Below are positions 1 to 5,564 of a stretch of DNA of 5,610 nt, in pieces. The DNA comes from JBHJGS01 sp050331575 (lineage in GTDB: Bacteria > Pseudomonadota > Alphaproteobacteria > Sphingomonadales > Rhodothalassiaceae), in assembly GCA_050331575.1 (NCBI GenBank), contig JBHJGS010000062.1, positions 1 to 5,610 on the forward strand, in the 5' to 3' direction. How positions within the stretch are numbered: the stretch's first letter is position 1; each line of letters begins with the position of its first letter. The notes beneath the pieces were generated by a model. That model made no database searches, was not told the origin of the DNA, and worked only from the letters and a program-made list of their open reading frames with translations. The position numbers and the translations under genes are program-made.

Positions 1-86
1 ATCTCCGCCATCACCTCAAGCGGGTCGCCCAGCTCGGAAACCCGCTTCAAACGCTCGTCAACGTCAAAAAAGCCTGTCTGTTTCAT
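1..86 (-). CDS. IS5-family transposase, N-terminal fragment (cut by window edge)
   Basis: Reading the minus strand from an ATG at 86-84 gives 28 full codons that run off the left edge. The protein begins MKQTGFFDVDERLKRVSEL and continues GDPLEVMAE. This resembles the start of IS5-family DDE transposases, whose N-terminal DUF772-type region typically opens with (M)(R/K)Q-x-G-(L/F)F-x-x-x-x-(R/H)L-x-x-(L/V)S-x-x-GDPLE. An in-frame TGA at 101-99 means no earlier ATG is possible. A purine-rich GGAAGG abuts the ATG directly, which is closer than usual for a ribosome binding site. The catalytic DDE residues lie outside the window, so I cannot tell whether the element is intact. The terminal inverted repeat should lie between 87 and 169, but with only one end visible I cannot place it. 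The family call rests on about 28 residues recognised from memory. Confidence 0.72.
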   Translation of the reverse strand, partial: MKQTGFFDVDERLKRVSELGDPLEVMAE

Positions 87-169
87 CCTTCCAATGAATC
101 AGAAATCGATCCAATGAGCGAGGGTTTTTGGAGGCGTCCGATTGTGTTATGGCGGGTGCGGCGGCGGGC

Positions 170-1888
170 TTACGCTTTGTTGCTCTGGTGTGTGTCTACG
201 GAATGCTGGGCTTCCAAGAACCGGGCGATCTTGGTGTGGCCGGCGCGGCGGGCGTCGTCGAGCGGGGTGTTGTTCCAGCGGTCGCGGCAGTCGATCGCCG
301 CGCCATGGCTGACAAGATAGTCCACAGCGCCCATCTGGCCCTCACTGGCGGCCAAATGCAGGGCCGTCCGTCGGTCATAGTCGCTGCGATTGGGGTCACA
401 GCCGCTGGCGACCAGGCGCCGCAATTCATTGACATCACCGCGGGCGCCGGCGGCGCACAGATGCACCGCTGAGTCGACCCCGCGCTCGCTTTCGGTGCGG
501 CGCGGGTCGATCAGCCGGCTTTCTTCGATCAAGCCGGCATAGGTGTGGAAGGCAAAGGTTTCGACCAGCCGGCGGGAGAATTCCACGCCGCGGACGGAAT
601 TGCCGAGCCGGTCCAGCCGCGGGCTCCAAACCGCAAAGCCGCAAACCCCGGGCACCACGATGAACAGCGCGCCGGAAACACCGGACTTGGCCGGCAGGCC
701 CACAGTGAACGCATATTCGCCGGAGAAATCATACATGCCGCAGGAATACATCAAGGAGAGGCAGTTCTTCACCGTGGAGCTGGAAAAGACCCGTTTGTGG
801 GTGACCGGGCAGATGCCGCCATTGGCCAGGGTGCCGGCAAGCACCGCCATCTGGCTGGCTGTGGTGGTCAAAGAGCAGCACTGGAAATAGAAGTCCAGGG
901 TGGCGATAAGGTCGGTATCCGGTGGAAAGGCGCCTTTTTCGCTCATGAAATAGGCCAGCGCGAAATTGCGGTCCGCCGTGGCTTTCTCGGAATGATACAC
1001 GGCATTGTCAAAGCCGACCTTCTGGCCGCCGCACGCTGAGCGCCAGACTTTCGTCACATAGTCGAACCGGTCGGCCATGGGCAGGTGCGGCTTGATCAGC
1101 GACGCGCACATGATTGCCCCGGCATTGATCATCGGATTGTGCGGCAGATCATCTTTGTTCAGTGTCAGGGCGTTGAAACCATGGCCGGAGGGTTCGCGGC
1201 CGACATGCCGATGCACCACATCGACGCCGAGTGTATCTAACGCGATGGCATAGTTGATCGGCTTGCAGGTCGACTGCACGCAATAGCTCTCATCATGATC
1301 ACCGAGCCAGAAGCGCTGGCCATCCACCGTGCACACCCCCAGAGCGAACAGATCTGGGTCGATCCGGGCCAGCTGCGGAATATAGTCGGCGACATGGCCA
1401 CCGTCATAATCCTTGGCGAATTCAAAGATGCGGCCGATCCGGAACCGAAAGGTCTGAAAGTCCGGAATGATCAGATCGCCACGCAAGGCACGGTGGATCA
1501 GCGTCGCATTATTCGGGTGCAAGAGCCCTGTGAAGGTGCGCAGGTCCATCGGCCCTTTGCGCCGCTGGGTCTTCAGCGCCGCCAGCGTCTCGGCGATGCG
1601 GCAGTCACCCTCAGCCAGGCCATTGTCCGCCAGGGCCTGGATCACCTCGTCTGGCGCAATTTTCTCAGCGCCGCCGTCGCGCAGGGCGTTGAATATGCTG
1701 CGAGCACAGCTGGCGTGATTGAACTCGTCGATACTGATGACATCCCCGCTGTCAGGCCCAGTGGCTGGCTCAGTGGCTGGCCCAGTGGCTGGCCCACGGT
1801 TAGGCGCCCTACCTGGCCCCCTGTCAGACACCCTGTCAGGCCCAGTGCCAGGCCCGCTGTCAGGATCGCCCTGGTTGTTCTGCATCAT
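170..1888 (-). CDS. Glutaminase, animal GLS-like, with EF-hand-like and ankyrin regions
   Basis: This enzyme hydrolyses L-glutamine to glutamate and ammonia, probably in the cytoplasm, as I see no signal peptide. Residues 9-48 are a Gly/Pro-rich tetrapeptide repeat. Residues 49-147 are a helical EF-hand-like region without calcium-binding loops. Residues about 148-465 are the glutaminase core. Residues 472-561 hold about three ankyrin repeats (e.g. DYDRRTALHLAASEGQ, DRWNNTPLDDA). From memory of human GLS, the active-site set is present: Tyr169 (YIPQL), Ser206 and Lys209 (QSTCKP), Asn255 (PMINAGA), Glu301, Asn308, Tyr334, Tyr386 (GMYDFSG) and Val404 (KSGVSG). Typical bacterial glutaminases are about 300 residues and lack both flanking regions. 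I chose the ATG at 1888 because AGGGGGAG lies 4 nt upstream, or 7 nt from a second ATG at 1885, which is equally possible. The frame stays open to 2152, but that extension looks non-coding. GC content is visibly lower than in the helicase gene. Confidence 0.95.
   Translation of the reverse strand: MMQNNQGDPDSGPGTGPDRVSDRGPGRAPNRGPATGPATEPATGPDSGDVISIDEFNHASCARSIFNALRDGGAEKIAPDEVIQALADNGLAEGDCRIAETLAALKTQRRKGPMDLRTFTGLLHPNNATLIHRALRGDLIIPDFQTFRFRIGRIFEFAKDYDGGHVADYIPQLARIDPDLFALGVCTVDGQRFWLGDHDESYCVQSTCKPINYAIALDTLGVDVVHRHVGREPSGHGFNALTLNKDDLPHNPMINAGAIMCASLIKPHLPMADRFDYVTKVWRSACGGQKVGFDNAVYHSEKATADRNFALAYFMSEKGAFPPDTDLIATLDFYFQCCSLTTTASQMAVLAGTLANGGICPVTHKRVFSSSTVKNCLSLMYSCGMYDFSGEYAFTVGLPAKSGVSGALFIVVPGVCGFAVWSPRLDRLGNSVRGVEFSRRLVETFAFHTYAGLIEESRLIDPRRTESERGVDSAVHLCAAGARGDVNELRRLVASGCDPNRSDYDRRTALHLAASEGQMGAVDYLVSHGAAIDCRDRWNNTPLDDARRAGHTKIARFLEAQHSVDTHQSNKA
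1749..1868 (-). repeat. Ten 12-bp tandem units encoding a Gly/Pro-rich tail
   Basis: Ten consecutive 12-nt units run without a gap from 1749 to 1868. The unit CTGTCAGGCCCA occurs identically at 1749-1760 and 1833-1844. GTGGCTGGCCCA occurs at 1773-1784 and 1785-1796, with a one-base variant at 1761-1772. The remaining units are diverged. Because the unit is a multiple of three, gain or loss of copies keeps the glutaminase frame. On the minus strand the units encode tetrapeptides such as GPAT, GPDR, GPGR, APNR and GPDS. This places a flexible Pro/Gly-rich tail of about 40 residues ahead of the EF-hand-like region. Confidence 0.88.
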
Positions 1889-1892
1889 ACCG

Positions 1893-1900
1893 CTCCCCCT
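1893..1900 (-). promoter_or_regulatory. Shine-Dalgarno site that fixes the glutaminase start
   Basis: On the minus strand AGGGGGAG is followed by CGGT and then two adjacent ATG codons (1888 and 1885). The spacing of 4 or 7 nt fits a ribosome binding site, slightly better for the second ATG. No comparable purine tract precedes the far-upstream ATG at 2152, so this site decides the start. Confidence 0.75.
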
Positions 1901-2087
1901 GCCCGGCGCAATGCCGATCCGCGTCCGTCCTCGGGATCGACATCTACGCCAGGAGTGTGACGCGTTTTCTAATGAGCAATCAAAAATCGCCGGCCGTGCC
2001 CGCGCCGGCCCCCGAGGTGAGAGCGGCCCGACCGAGAAGACAATAGCCCCCCTGGCGCGCGAGATGGCACGGCTTGAAGAACAGGCC

Positions 2088-2096
2088 TTATCCACA
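2088..2096 (+). promoter_or_regulatory. Single perfect DnaA-box match
   Basis: TTATCCACA matches the strong DnaA box consensus TTATNCACA exactly. It lies about 200 nt upstream of the glutaminase start. There is no cluster of boxes, so this is not a replication origin. It may be a DnaA-titrating or regulatory site, or a chance match. Confidence 0.3.
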
Positions 2097-2156
2097 CGCC
2101 CGCCGAGAGGCAGCTTGGAGGAGCCGTTCGAACGCGTGCCCGAATTTCTCACAAAC

Positions 2157-2172
2157 TCTCGGAATATCGAGA
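2157..2172. promoter_or_regulatory. Palindrome TCTCG-N6-CGAGA, possible operator
   Basis: TCTCG (2157-2161) and CGAGA (2168-2172) are perfect inverted copies separated by GAATAT, giving a 16-nt near-dyad in AT-rich DNA. It lies about 270 nt upstream of the glutaminase start, within the probable promoter region. The size and symmetry fit a dimeric repressor site, but no regulator is visible and the match could be chance. Confidence 0.3.
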
Positions 2173-2353
2173 ATAATGGCCCTCTTGCCGGGTGTTAAAC
2201 TGTGCTGAGACGGGCCTTTTAAGCCCTGTTGCCTACTGCCGGGATTAGCGCGCTCAAACCAAAACAGCGTTGCAGTTCAATTGTTTAGTGGATATGGATG
2301 CGGGGAAATGTGAAATGGCGCACCTAAGCGGAGAGACTTCGAACCGGACCGAA

Positions 2354-2369
2354 GGCCGCGACGGCGGCC
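2354..2369. other. Small GC hairpin GGCCGC-GACG-GCGGCC
   Basis: A perfect 6-bp stem (2354-2359 with 2364-2369) with a 4-nt loop lies 53-68 nt past the tRNA 3' end in the tRNA's direction. A second weak 5-bp stem, CTTCG/CGAAG at 2337-2341 and 2350-2354, shares its last base. No T-run follows on either strand. It may help end or process the tRNA transcript, but this is weak. Confidence 0.25.
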
Positions 2370-2395
2370 CTGGCGGTCAGCCCGCCCCATCGCAA

Positions 2396-2408
2396 GGCGC
2401 AGCGCGCC
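2396..2408 (-). terminator. Possible weak tRNA terminator hairpin
   Basis: GGCGC (2396-2400) pairs with GCGCC (2404-2408) around a 3-nt loop, 14 nt past the encoded CCA in the transcription direction. On the minus strand the stem is followed by TTGCGAT, not a proper T-tract, so intrinsic termination here is uncertain. Confidence 0.25.
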
Positions 2409-2421
2409 GCGAGATCAAATA

Positions 2422-2497
2422 TGGTGCCGCAAGAGGGACTCGAACCCCCGACCCCCTCATTACGAATGAGATGCTCTACCGGCTGAGCTATTGCGGC
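2422..2497 (-). tRNA. tRNA-Thr, anticodon CGU, with encoded CCA
   Basis: The minus strand folds into a complete 76-nt cloverleaf. The acceptor stem is GCCGCAA with TTGCGGC, the discriminator is A, and the 3' CCA is encoded (2424-2422). The D arm uses GCTC/GAGC. The anticodon stem TCTCA/TGAGG (one wobble pair) closes the loop TTCGTAA, giving anticodon CGT, which reads the threonine codon ACG. The T arm is GGGGG-TTCGAGT-CCCTC. ACG is a favoured threonine codon in GC-rich genomes, so this tRNA should be well used. It stands alone with its own promoter. Nothing in the flanks suggests an integrated element using it as an attachment site. Confidence 0.97.
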
Positions 2498-2541
2498 GGA
2501 AAGGGCTGACGTTCCGGGGCGTGCCTCGGAGACGGGCGCGG

Positions 2542-2570
2542 ACCATAGAGCGGGCGGGGGCGTCAGACAA
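2542..2570 (-). promoter_or_regulatory. Sigma-70-type promoter of the tRNA-Thr gene
   Basis: Read on the minus strand, TTGTCT (2570-2565) and TATGGT (2547-2542) are separated by exactly 17 nt. Each hexamer matches four of six consensus bases (TTGACA, TATAAT). The -10 box ends 44 nt before the tRNA 5' end, leaving a leader of roughly 35-40 nt for RNase P to remove. The arrangement is sensible for a stable RNA gene, but the call rests on sequence alone. Confidence 0.5.
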
Positions 2571-2617
2571 GGGCAAATCCGTGTGATCGGGCCGGCATGC
2601 GGCAGCCCGCGCCCGGC

Positions 2618-2645
2618 TTGTTCAGCGGGCGCGCAGCCATATCCG
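2618..2645 (+). promoter_or_regulatory. Weak candidate promoter of the helicase gene
   Basis: TTGTTC (2618-2623) and TATCCG (2640-2645) are 16 nt apart and each matches only three of six consensus bases. It is the best pair between the tRNA promoter and the helicase start, and lies just before the inverted repeat at 2644-2680. I found no alphaproteobacterial LexA box (GTTC-N7-GTTC) here: the GTTC at 2620-2623 lacks its partner. Confidence 0.25.
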
Positions 2646-2680
2646 ACCGATTGGCATCGCGCCGCAATTCCAATCGGCCG
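2644..2680. promoter_or_regulatory. Inverted repeat just upstream of the helicase gene
   Basis: CGACCGATTGG (2644-2654) and CCAATCGGCCG (2670-2680) are inverted copies over 11 nt with one mismatch, and 8 nt (CCGATTGG/CCAATCGG) pair perfectly. The spacer is 15 nt. The repeat ends 22 nt before the ATG, so it could be an operator overlapping the start of transcription or a stem in the 5' leader. There is no T-run, so it is not a terminator. Confidence 0.4.
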
Positions 2681-2702
2681 AAGCTTGCTCTAGGCAGAGG
2701 CT

Positions 2703-5456
2703 ATGGTCGCTGCCTTCCACGCCCCCAGCTTCGATGCGCTTGCCCGCCTGCCGGTGTTGAGCGTGGGCGCGCGCGGGGCGGTGCTGCTGGAGCAGGAGGC
2801 CCGCTTGATCGACCGGGACGAGGCGGCCGCCCGGCTAAGCGAGACGCCGCATCTGATCTGTAACACCCCGGTGCTGGCCCGGCGCCTGGGGCTGAACCCG
2901 GACACCAGCCATGATGTGCTGGAGCTGTTCGCCTTCGTGGAGCCCGCGCGCTTCTGCCTGCCGACGCCGGCGGGGCTGGCGCGGGCGCTGGACTTGCTCG
3001 ATCCCGGCGCTGATCTGGCCGCACAGGCCTATAGCCTGCGCGACGCCGCTACCTGCCTGCTGCAGCGCCTGGCCGATCCCGAACACCGCGCACGGGCCGG
3101 GGCTGCCGGTATCGCGATGCTGCTGGCTCAGGCCGGCTGGCCCTGGGGCCCGATGGTGCTGGGCGCGCTGGGCGAGACGAGCGGGCGCAGCCGGGATTTG
3201 GCGGTGTGGGAGGATTTGCCGGAATGGGAGGATCGCGGCCCTCCGCCCCGCCCCGGCGACAGCGCGGTTGCGGCCGAGGCCGCGCTGGCGCGCCTGGCCC
3301 AATTGCTTGGAGACAAGGCGGAGGAGCGCACCAGCCAGCGCGCCTATACCGAGGCGGCCACCGAGGCGTTCAAGCCACGGCCGATGGTCGATGCCCCGGC
3401 GCTGACCCTGGCCGAGGCGGGCACCGGCACCGGCAAGACCTTGGGCTATGTGGCGCCGGCCAGCCTGTGGGCGGAGCGCAATGACGGCACGGTGTGGCTG
3501 TCGACCTATACCAAGAATCTGCAGCGCCAGCTCGATCAGGAGCTGGACCGGCTCTATCCCGACCCGGCGGACAAGGCGCGCCAGGCGGTTCTGCGCAAGG
3601 GCCGAGAGAATTATCTGTGCCTGCTCAATCTTGAGGAGACGCTCAGCGCCGTGCGCCAGCGCAGCCAGCTGCGCGACACGGTGCTGATGGGCCTGGTGCT
3701 GCGCTGGGCCCGCTACAGCCGCGATGGCGATATGATCGGGGGGGATTTTCCCGCCTGGCTGGGCAGCCATTTCGGCCCCGGCCGCATCGCCGGGCTGACC
3801 GACCGGCGCGGCGAATGCCTCTATGGCGCCTGCACGCATTACCGCAAATGTTTCATCGAACGGGCGCAGCGGCGCGCGCGCCAGGCCCGGCTGGTGGTCG
3901 CCAATCATGCCCTGGTGATGATCCAGGCGGTGACCCGGGCGGGCGATCCCGATGCCCCCAAGCGCCTGGTCTTCGATGAGGGCCATCATCTGTTCGACGC
4001 CGCCGACAGCGCCTTCTCCGCCGCGCTGACCGGCCAGGAAGGCGCGGATCTGAGGCGCTGGATCCGCAGCAAGGAAGGCCAGACCACAAGCCGCACCCGG
4101 GGGCTGGCCGCGCGCCTGGGCGACCTGGTTGATGCCGATGAGGAGGCCGGCCCGCTGCTGACCGAGGTGATCGCCGCCGCACAAGGCCTGCCCGCGGAGC
4201 AATGGCTGGCGCGCATCGCCCAGGCCAATGCGATCGGGCCGTTTGAGCGCTTCCTGATGCATGTGCGCGCCCATGTCATGGCCCGGGCGATGGACCCGCG
4301 CGGGCCGCACAGCCTGGAATGCTCGCTGGCCGATCCCATCGACGGTCTGATCGAGGCGGCGGAGGGGCTGGGGACAAACCTGGACGGGTTGGCCAAGCCC
4401 ATGGCGGCGCTAGCACAGCGGCTGGAACGGCTGCTCGATGAGGAAAGCGAGACGCTGGAGACCGCCGCGCGCGGCCGGCTGGAGGCGGCGGCCCGGTCGC
4501 TCAGGTTGCGCGCGGACACGGTGATGGCCTGGCGCGCCATGCTGGACAGCATCGGCGGCGCGGTGCCACCGGATTTCGTCGACTGGTGCGCGGTCGATCG
4601 GGCCGCCGGTCGGGAGCGCGATGTCGGCATCCACCGTCATTGGGTTGATCCCACCCAGCCTTTCGCGCAGGCGGTGCTGGAGCCCGCTCATGGTGTGCTG
4701 ATCACCTCTGCCACCCTGCGCGACGGTGCCGCTGAGGCGGAGGATTGGCGGGCTGCGGAGGTGCGCACCGGGGCGGCCCATCTGTTGCTGCCGGGCACGC
4801 GCCTGTCCGTGCCATCGCCGTTTGATTATGGCGCGCAGACCCGGGTGTTCGTCATCACCGATGTGGACAAGCGCTCGCTGACCCCGGTTGCCGGCGCCTA
4901 CCGCGCGCTGATCGAGGCGGCCGGCGGCGGCACGCTTGGGCTGTTCACCGCGATCCGGCGGCTGCAGGCGGTCTATGCGACCTTGGCGCCGCAATTGGAG
5001 GCGCGCGGTCTGCCGCTTTATGCCCAGCATGTCGACCCGATGGACACCGGCACGCTGGTGGACATGTTCCGGGCGGAGGAGAGTGCCAGCCTGTTCGGCA
5101 CCGACGCGGTGCGCGACGGCGTCGACGTGCCCGGCCGGTCGCTGCGCTTGCTGATCTTCGACCGGGTGCCCTGGCCGCGGCCGACGATCCTGCACCGCGC
5201 GCGCAAGGCAGCCTTCGGGCCCAAGACCTATGACGATCTGTTGGTGCGCCTGCGCCTGCGCCAGGCCTTCGGCCGCCTGGTGCGCCGCGCCGATGATAGG
5301 GGCGTGTTCGTCATGCTCGACAATCAGACCCCCACCCGCCTGCTCACCGGCCTGCCCGAGGGCGTGACGGTGGAGCGCATCGGCTTAGCCGAAGCCGTGC
5401 GTCGGACCGCGCAATTTCTTCACCGCCCCGAGGCTCCGGCACAAGGCGCCGACTGA
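2703..5456 (+). CDS. dinG: DinG/XPD-type iron-sulfur ATP-dependent DNA helicase
   Basis: This SF2 helicase of the XPD/DinG group uses ATP to move 5' to 3' and is expected to unwind forked DNA, D-loops, R-loops and possibly G-quadruplexes. Motifs in order: Q motif about 209-223 (Gln212); Walker A 237-246 (GTGTGKT, Lys245); iron-sulfur cysteines 306, 372, 377 and 383 with the DinG spacing C-x4-C-x5-C for the last three; NHALV at 401-405; Walker B DEGH 425-428; SAT motif 668-672; motif V 798-811 (GTDAVRDGVDVPG); motif VI 854-861 (QAFGRLVR). All motor elements look intact. At 917 residues it is longer than E. coli DinG (about 716), mostly through residues 1-200, which I cannot assign. The ATG at 2703 is the earliest possible because TAG lies in frame at 2691-2693; the ribosome site (AGAGG, 2-nt gap) is poor. 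The dinG symbol is by family, as SOS control is not evident. Confidence 0.93.
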   Translation: MVAAFHAPSFDALARLPVLSVGARGAVLLEQEARLIDRDEAAARLSETPHLICNTPVLARRLGLNPDTSHDVLELFAFVEPARFCLPTPAGLARALDLLDPGADLAAQAYSLRDAATCLLQRLADPEHRARAGAAGIAMLLAQAGWPWGPMVLGALGETSGRSRDLAVWEDLPEWEDRGPPPRPGDSAVAAEAALARLAQLLGDKAEERTSQRAYTEAATEAFKPRPMVDAPALTLAEAGTGTGKTLGYVAPASLWAERNDGTVWLSTYTKNLQRQLDQELDRLYPDPADKARQAVLRKGRENYLCLLNLEETLSAVRQRSQLRDTVLMGLVLRWARYSRDGDMIGGDFPAWLGSHFGPGRIAGLTDRRGECLYGACTHYRKCFIERAQRRARQARLVVANHALVMIQAVTRAGDPDAPKRLVFDEGHHLFDAADSAFSAALTGQEGADLRRWIRSKEGQTTSRTRGLAARLGDLVDADEEAGPLLTEVIAAAQGLPAEQWLARIAQANAIGPFERFLMHVRAHVMARAMDPRGPHSLECSLADPIDGLIEAAEGLGTNLDGLAKPMAALAQRLERLLDEESETLETAARGRLEAAARSLRLRADTVMAWRAMLDSIGGAVPPDFVDWCAVDRAAGRERDVGIHRHWVDPTQPFAQAVLEPAHGVLITSATLRDGAAEAEDWRAAEVRTGAAHLLLPGTRLSVPSPFDYGAQTRVFVITDVDKRSLTPVAGAYRALIEAAGGGTLGLFTAIRRLQAVYATLAPQLEARGLPLYAQHVDPMDTGTLVDMFRAEESASLFGTDAVRDGVDVPGRSLRLLIFDRVPWPRPTILHRARKAAFGPKTYDDLLVRLRLRQAFGRLVRRADDRGVFVMLDNQTPTRLLTGLPEGVTVERIGLAEAVRRTAQFLHRPEAPAQGAD

Positions 5457-5509
5457 GCAGCCCGGGCCCCTCCCTCTCCCGCGTCGCGGGAGAGGGAGGG
5501 GCCCGCTGC
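5457..5509 (+). terminator. Very stable hairpin after the helicase, REP-like terminator
   Basis: Starting directly after the TGA (5454-5456), GCAGC (5457-5461) pairs with GCTGC (5505-5509). Inside it, the 19-nt arm at 5464-5482 pairs perfectly with 5486-5504 around the loop GTC. Only a 2-nt bulge (5462-5463) interrupts a 24-bp stem. No T-run follows, so it is not a textbook intrinsic terminator, though a stem this strong would stall polymerase or protect the mRNA 3' end. The core CCCTCTCCCGC...GCGGGAGAGGG resembles dispersed palindromes I recall from GC-rich proteobacterial genomes, so it may be one copy of a REP-type family. Confidence 0.65.
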
Positions 5510-5532
5510 GCGCCACCGCACCGGGACGGAGA

Positions 5533-5564
5533 GGGTCTGGGGTCAGTCCCCACGCACCGGACCC
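5533..5564. other. Second imperfect hairpin downstream of the REP-like stem
   Basis: TGGGG (5538-5542) pairs with CCCCA (5548-5552) around TCAGT. Outer GGGTC (5533-5537) can pair with GACCC (5560-5564) across a 7-nt one-sided bulge. It follows the large hairpin by about 23 nt and may belong to the same repeat unit or be a back-up stop signal. On the plus strand it is followed by AAAATC. Confidence 0.3.

Larger units (their letters stand above)
1889..2421. other. Intergenic region, glutaminase leader to tRNA; no gene seen
   Basis: I see no credible gene in these roughly 530 bases. The open frames across 1889-2152 on the minus strand and 1719-2198 on the plus strand read as Arg/Ser/Pro-rich translations without family resemblance or a ribosome binding site. 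The stretch should carry the glutaminase promoter. It becomes more AT-rich between about 2140 and 2300, where a promoter would be expected, but no -35/-10 pair is convincing. The best minus-strand try, TTTAAC, 18 nt, TATTCT, is weak. Separately listed items inside are a DnaA-box match, a palindrome at 2157-2172 and small hairpins nearer the tRNA. Confidence 0.6.

Noticed and set aside
1749..1868. Possible CRISPR-like array
   Set aside because: Units are 12 nt, directly abutting, without spacers and in frame with the glutaminase: a coding minisatellite.
1957..2046. Small plus-strand open frame (GTG 1957 or ATG 1972) encoding MSNQKSPAVPAPAP...
   Set aside because: The AGGAG at 1951-1955 is 1 nt from the GTG and 16 nt from the ATG, so neither spacing works; 24-29 residues with no recognisable features.
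1889..2152. 88-residue N-terminal extension of the glutaminase frame
   Set aside because: The translation is Arg/Ser-rich with no family resemblance, has no ribosome binding site, and a strong Shine-Dalgarno site sits just before the ATG pair at 1888/1885.
1719..2198. 159-residue plus-strand open frame with a Gly/Pro/Ser repeat
   Set aside because: The repeat is the antisense reading of the glutaminase minisatellite, the rest has no family match, and no ribosome binding site is seen.
2195..2222. Two TTAA half-sites suggestive of a CtrA site
   Set aside because: They are 20 nt apart instead of the required seven.
2270..2509. Plus-strand open frame of 79 residues containing GTRTPDPLITNEMLYRLSYCG
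   Set aside because: This is the antisense translation of the tRNA-Thr gene, a well-known source of false proteins in databases.
2618..2640. Possible LexA box upstream of the helicase (GTTC at 2620-2623)
   Set aside because: The alphaproteobacterial site needs a second GTTC seven bases on; the sequence there is GCGC. No SOS site is supported.
2835..4310. Long minus-strand open frame of 491 residues opposite the helicase
   Set aside because: An expected shadow of a GC-rich gene; the plus strand here carries the intact helicase motifs.
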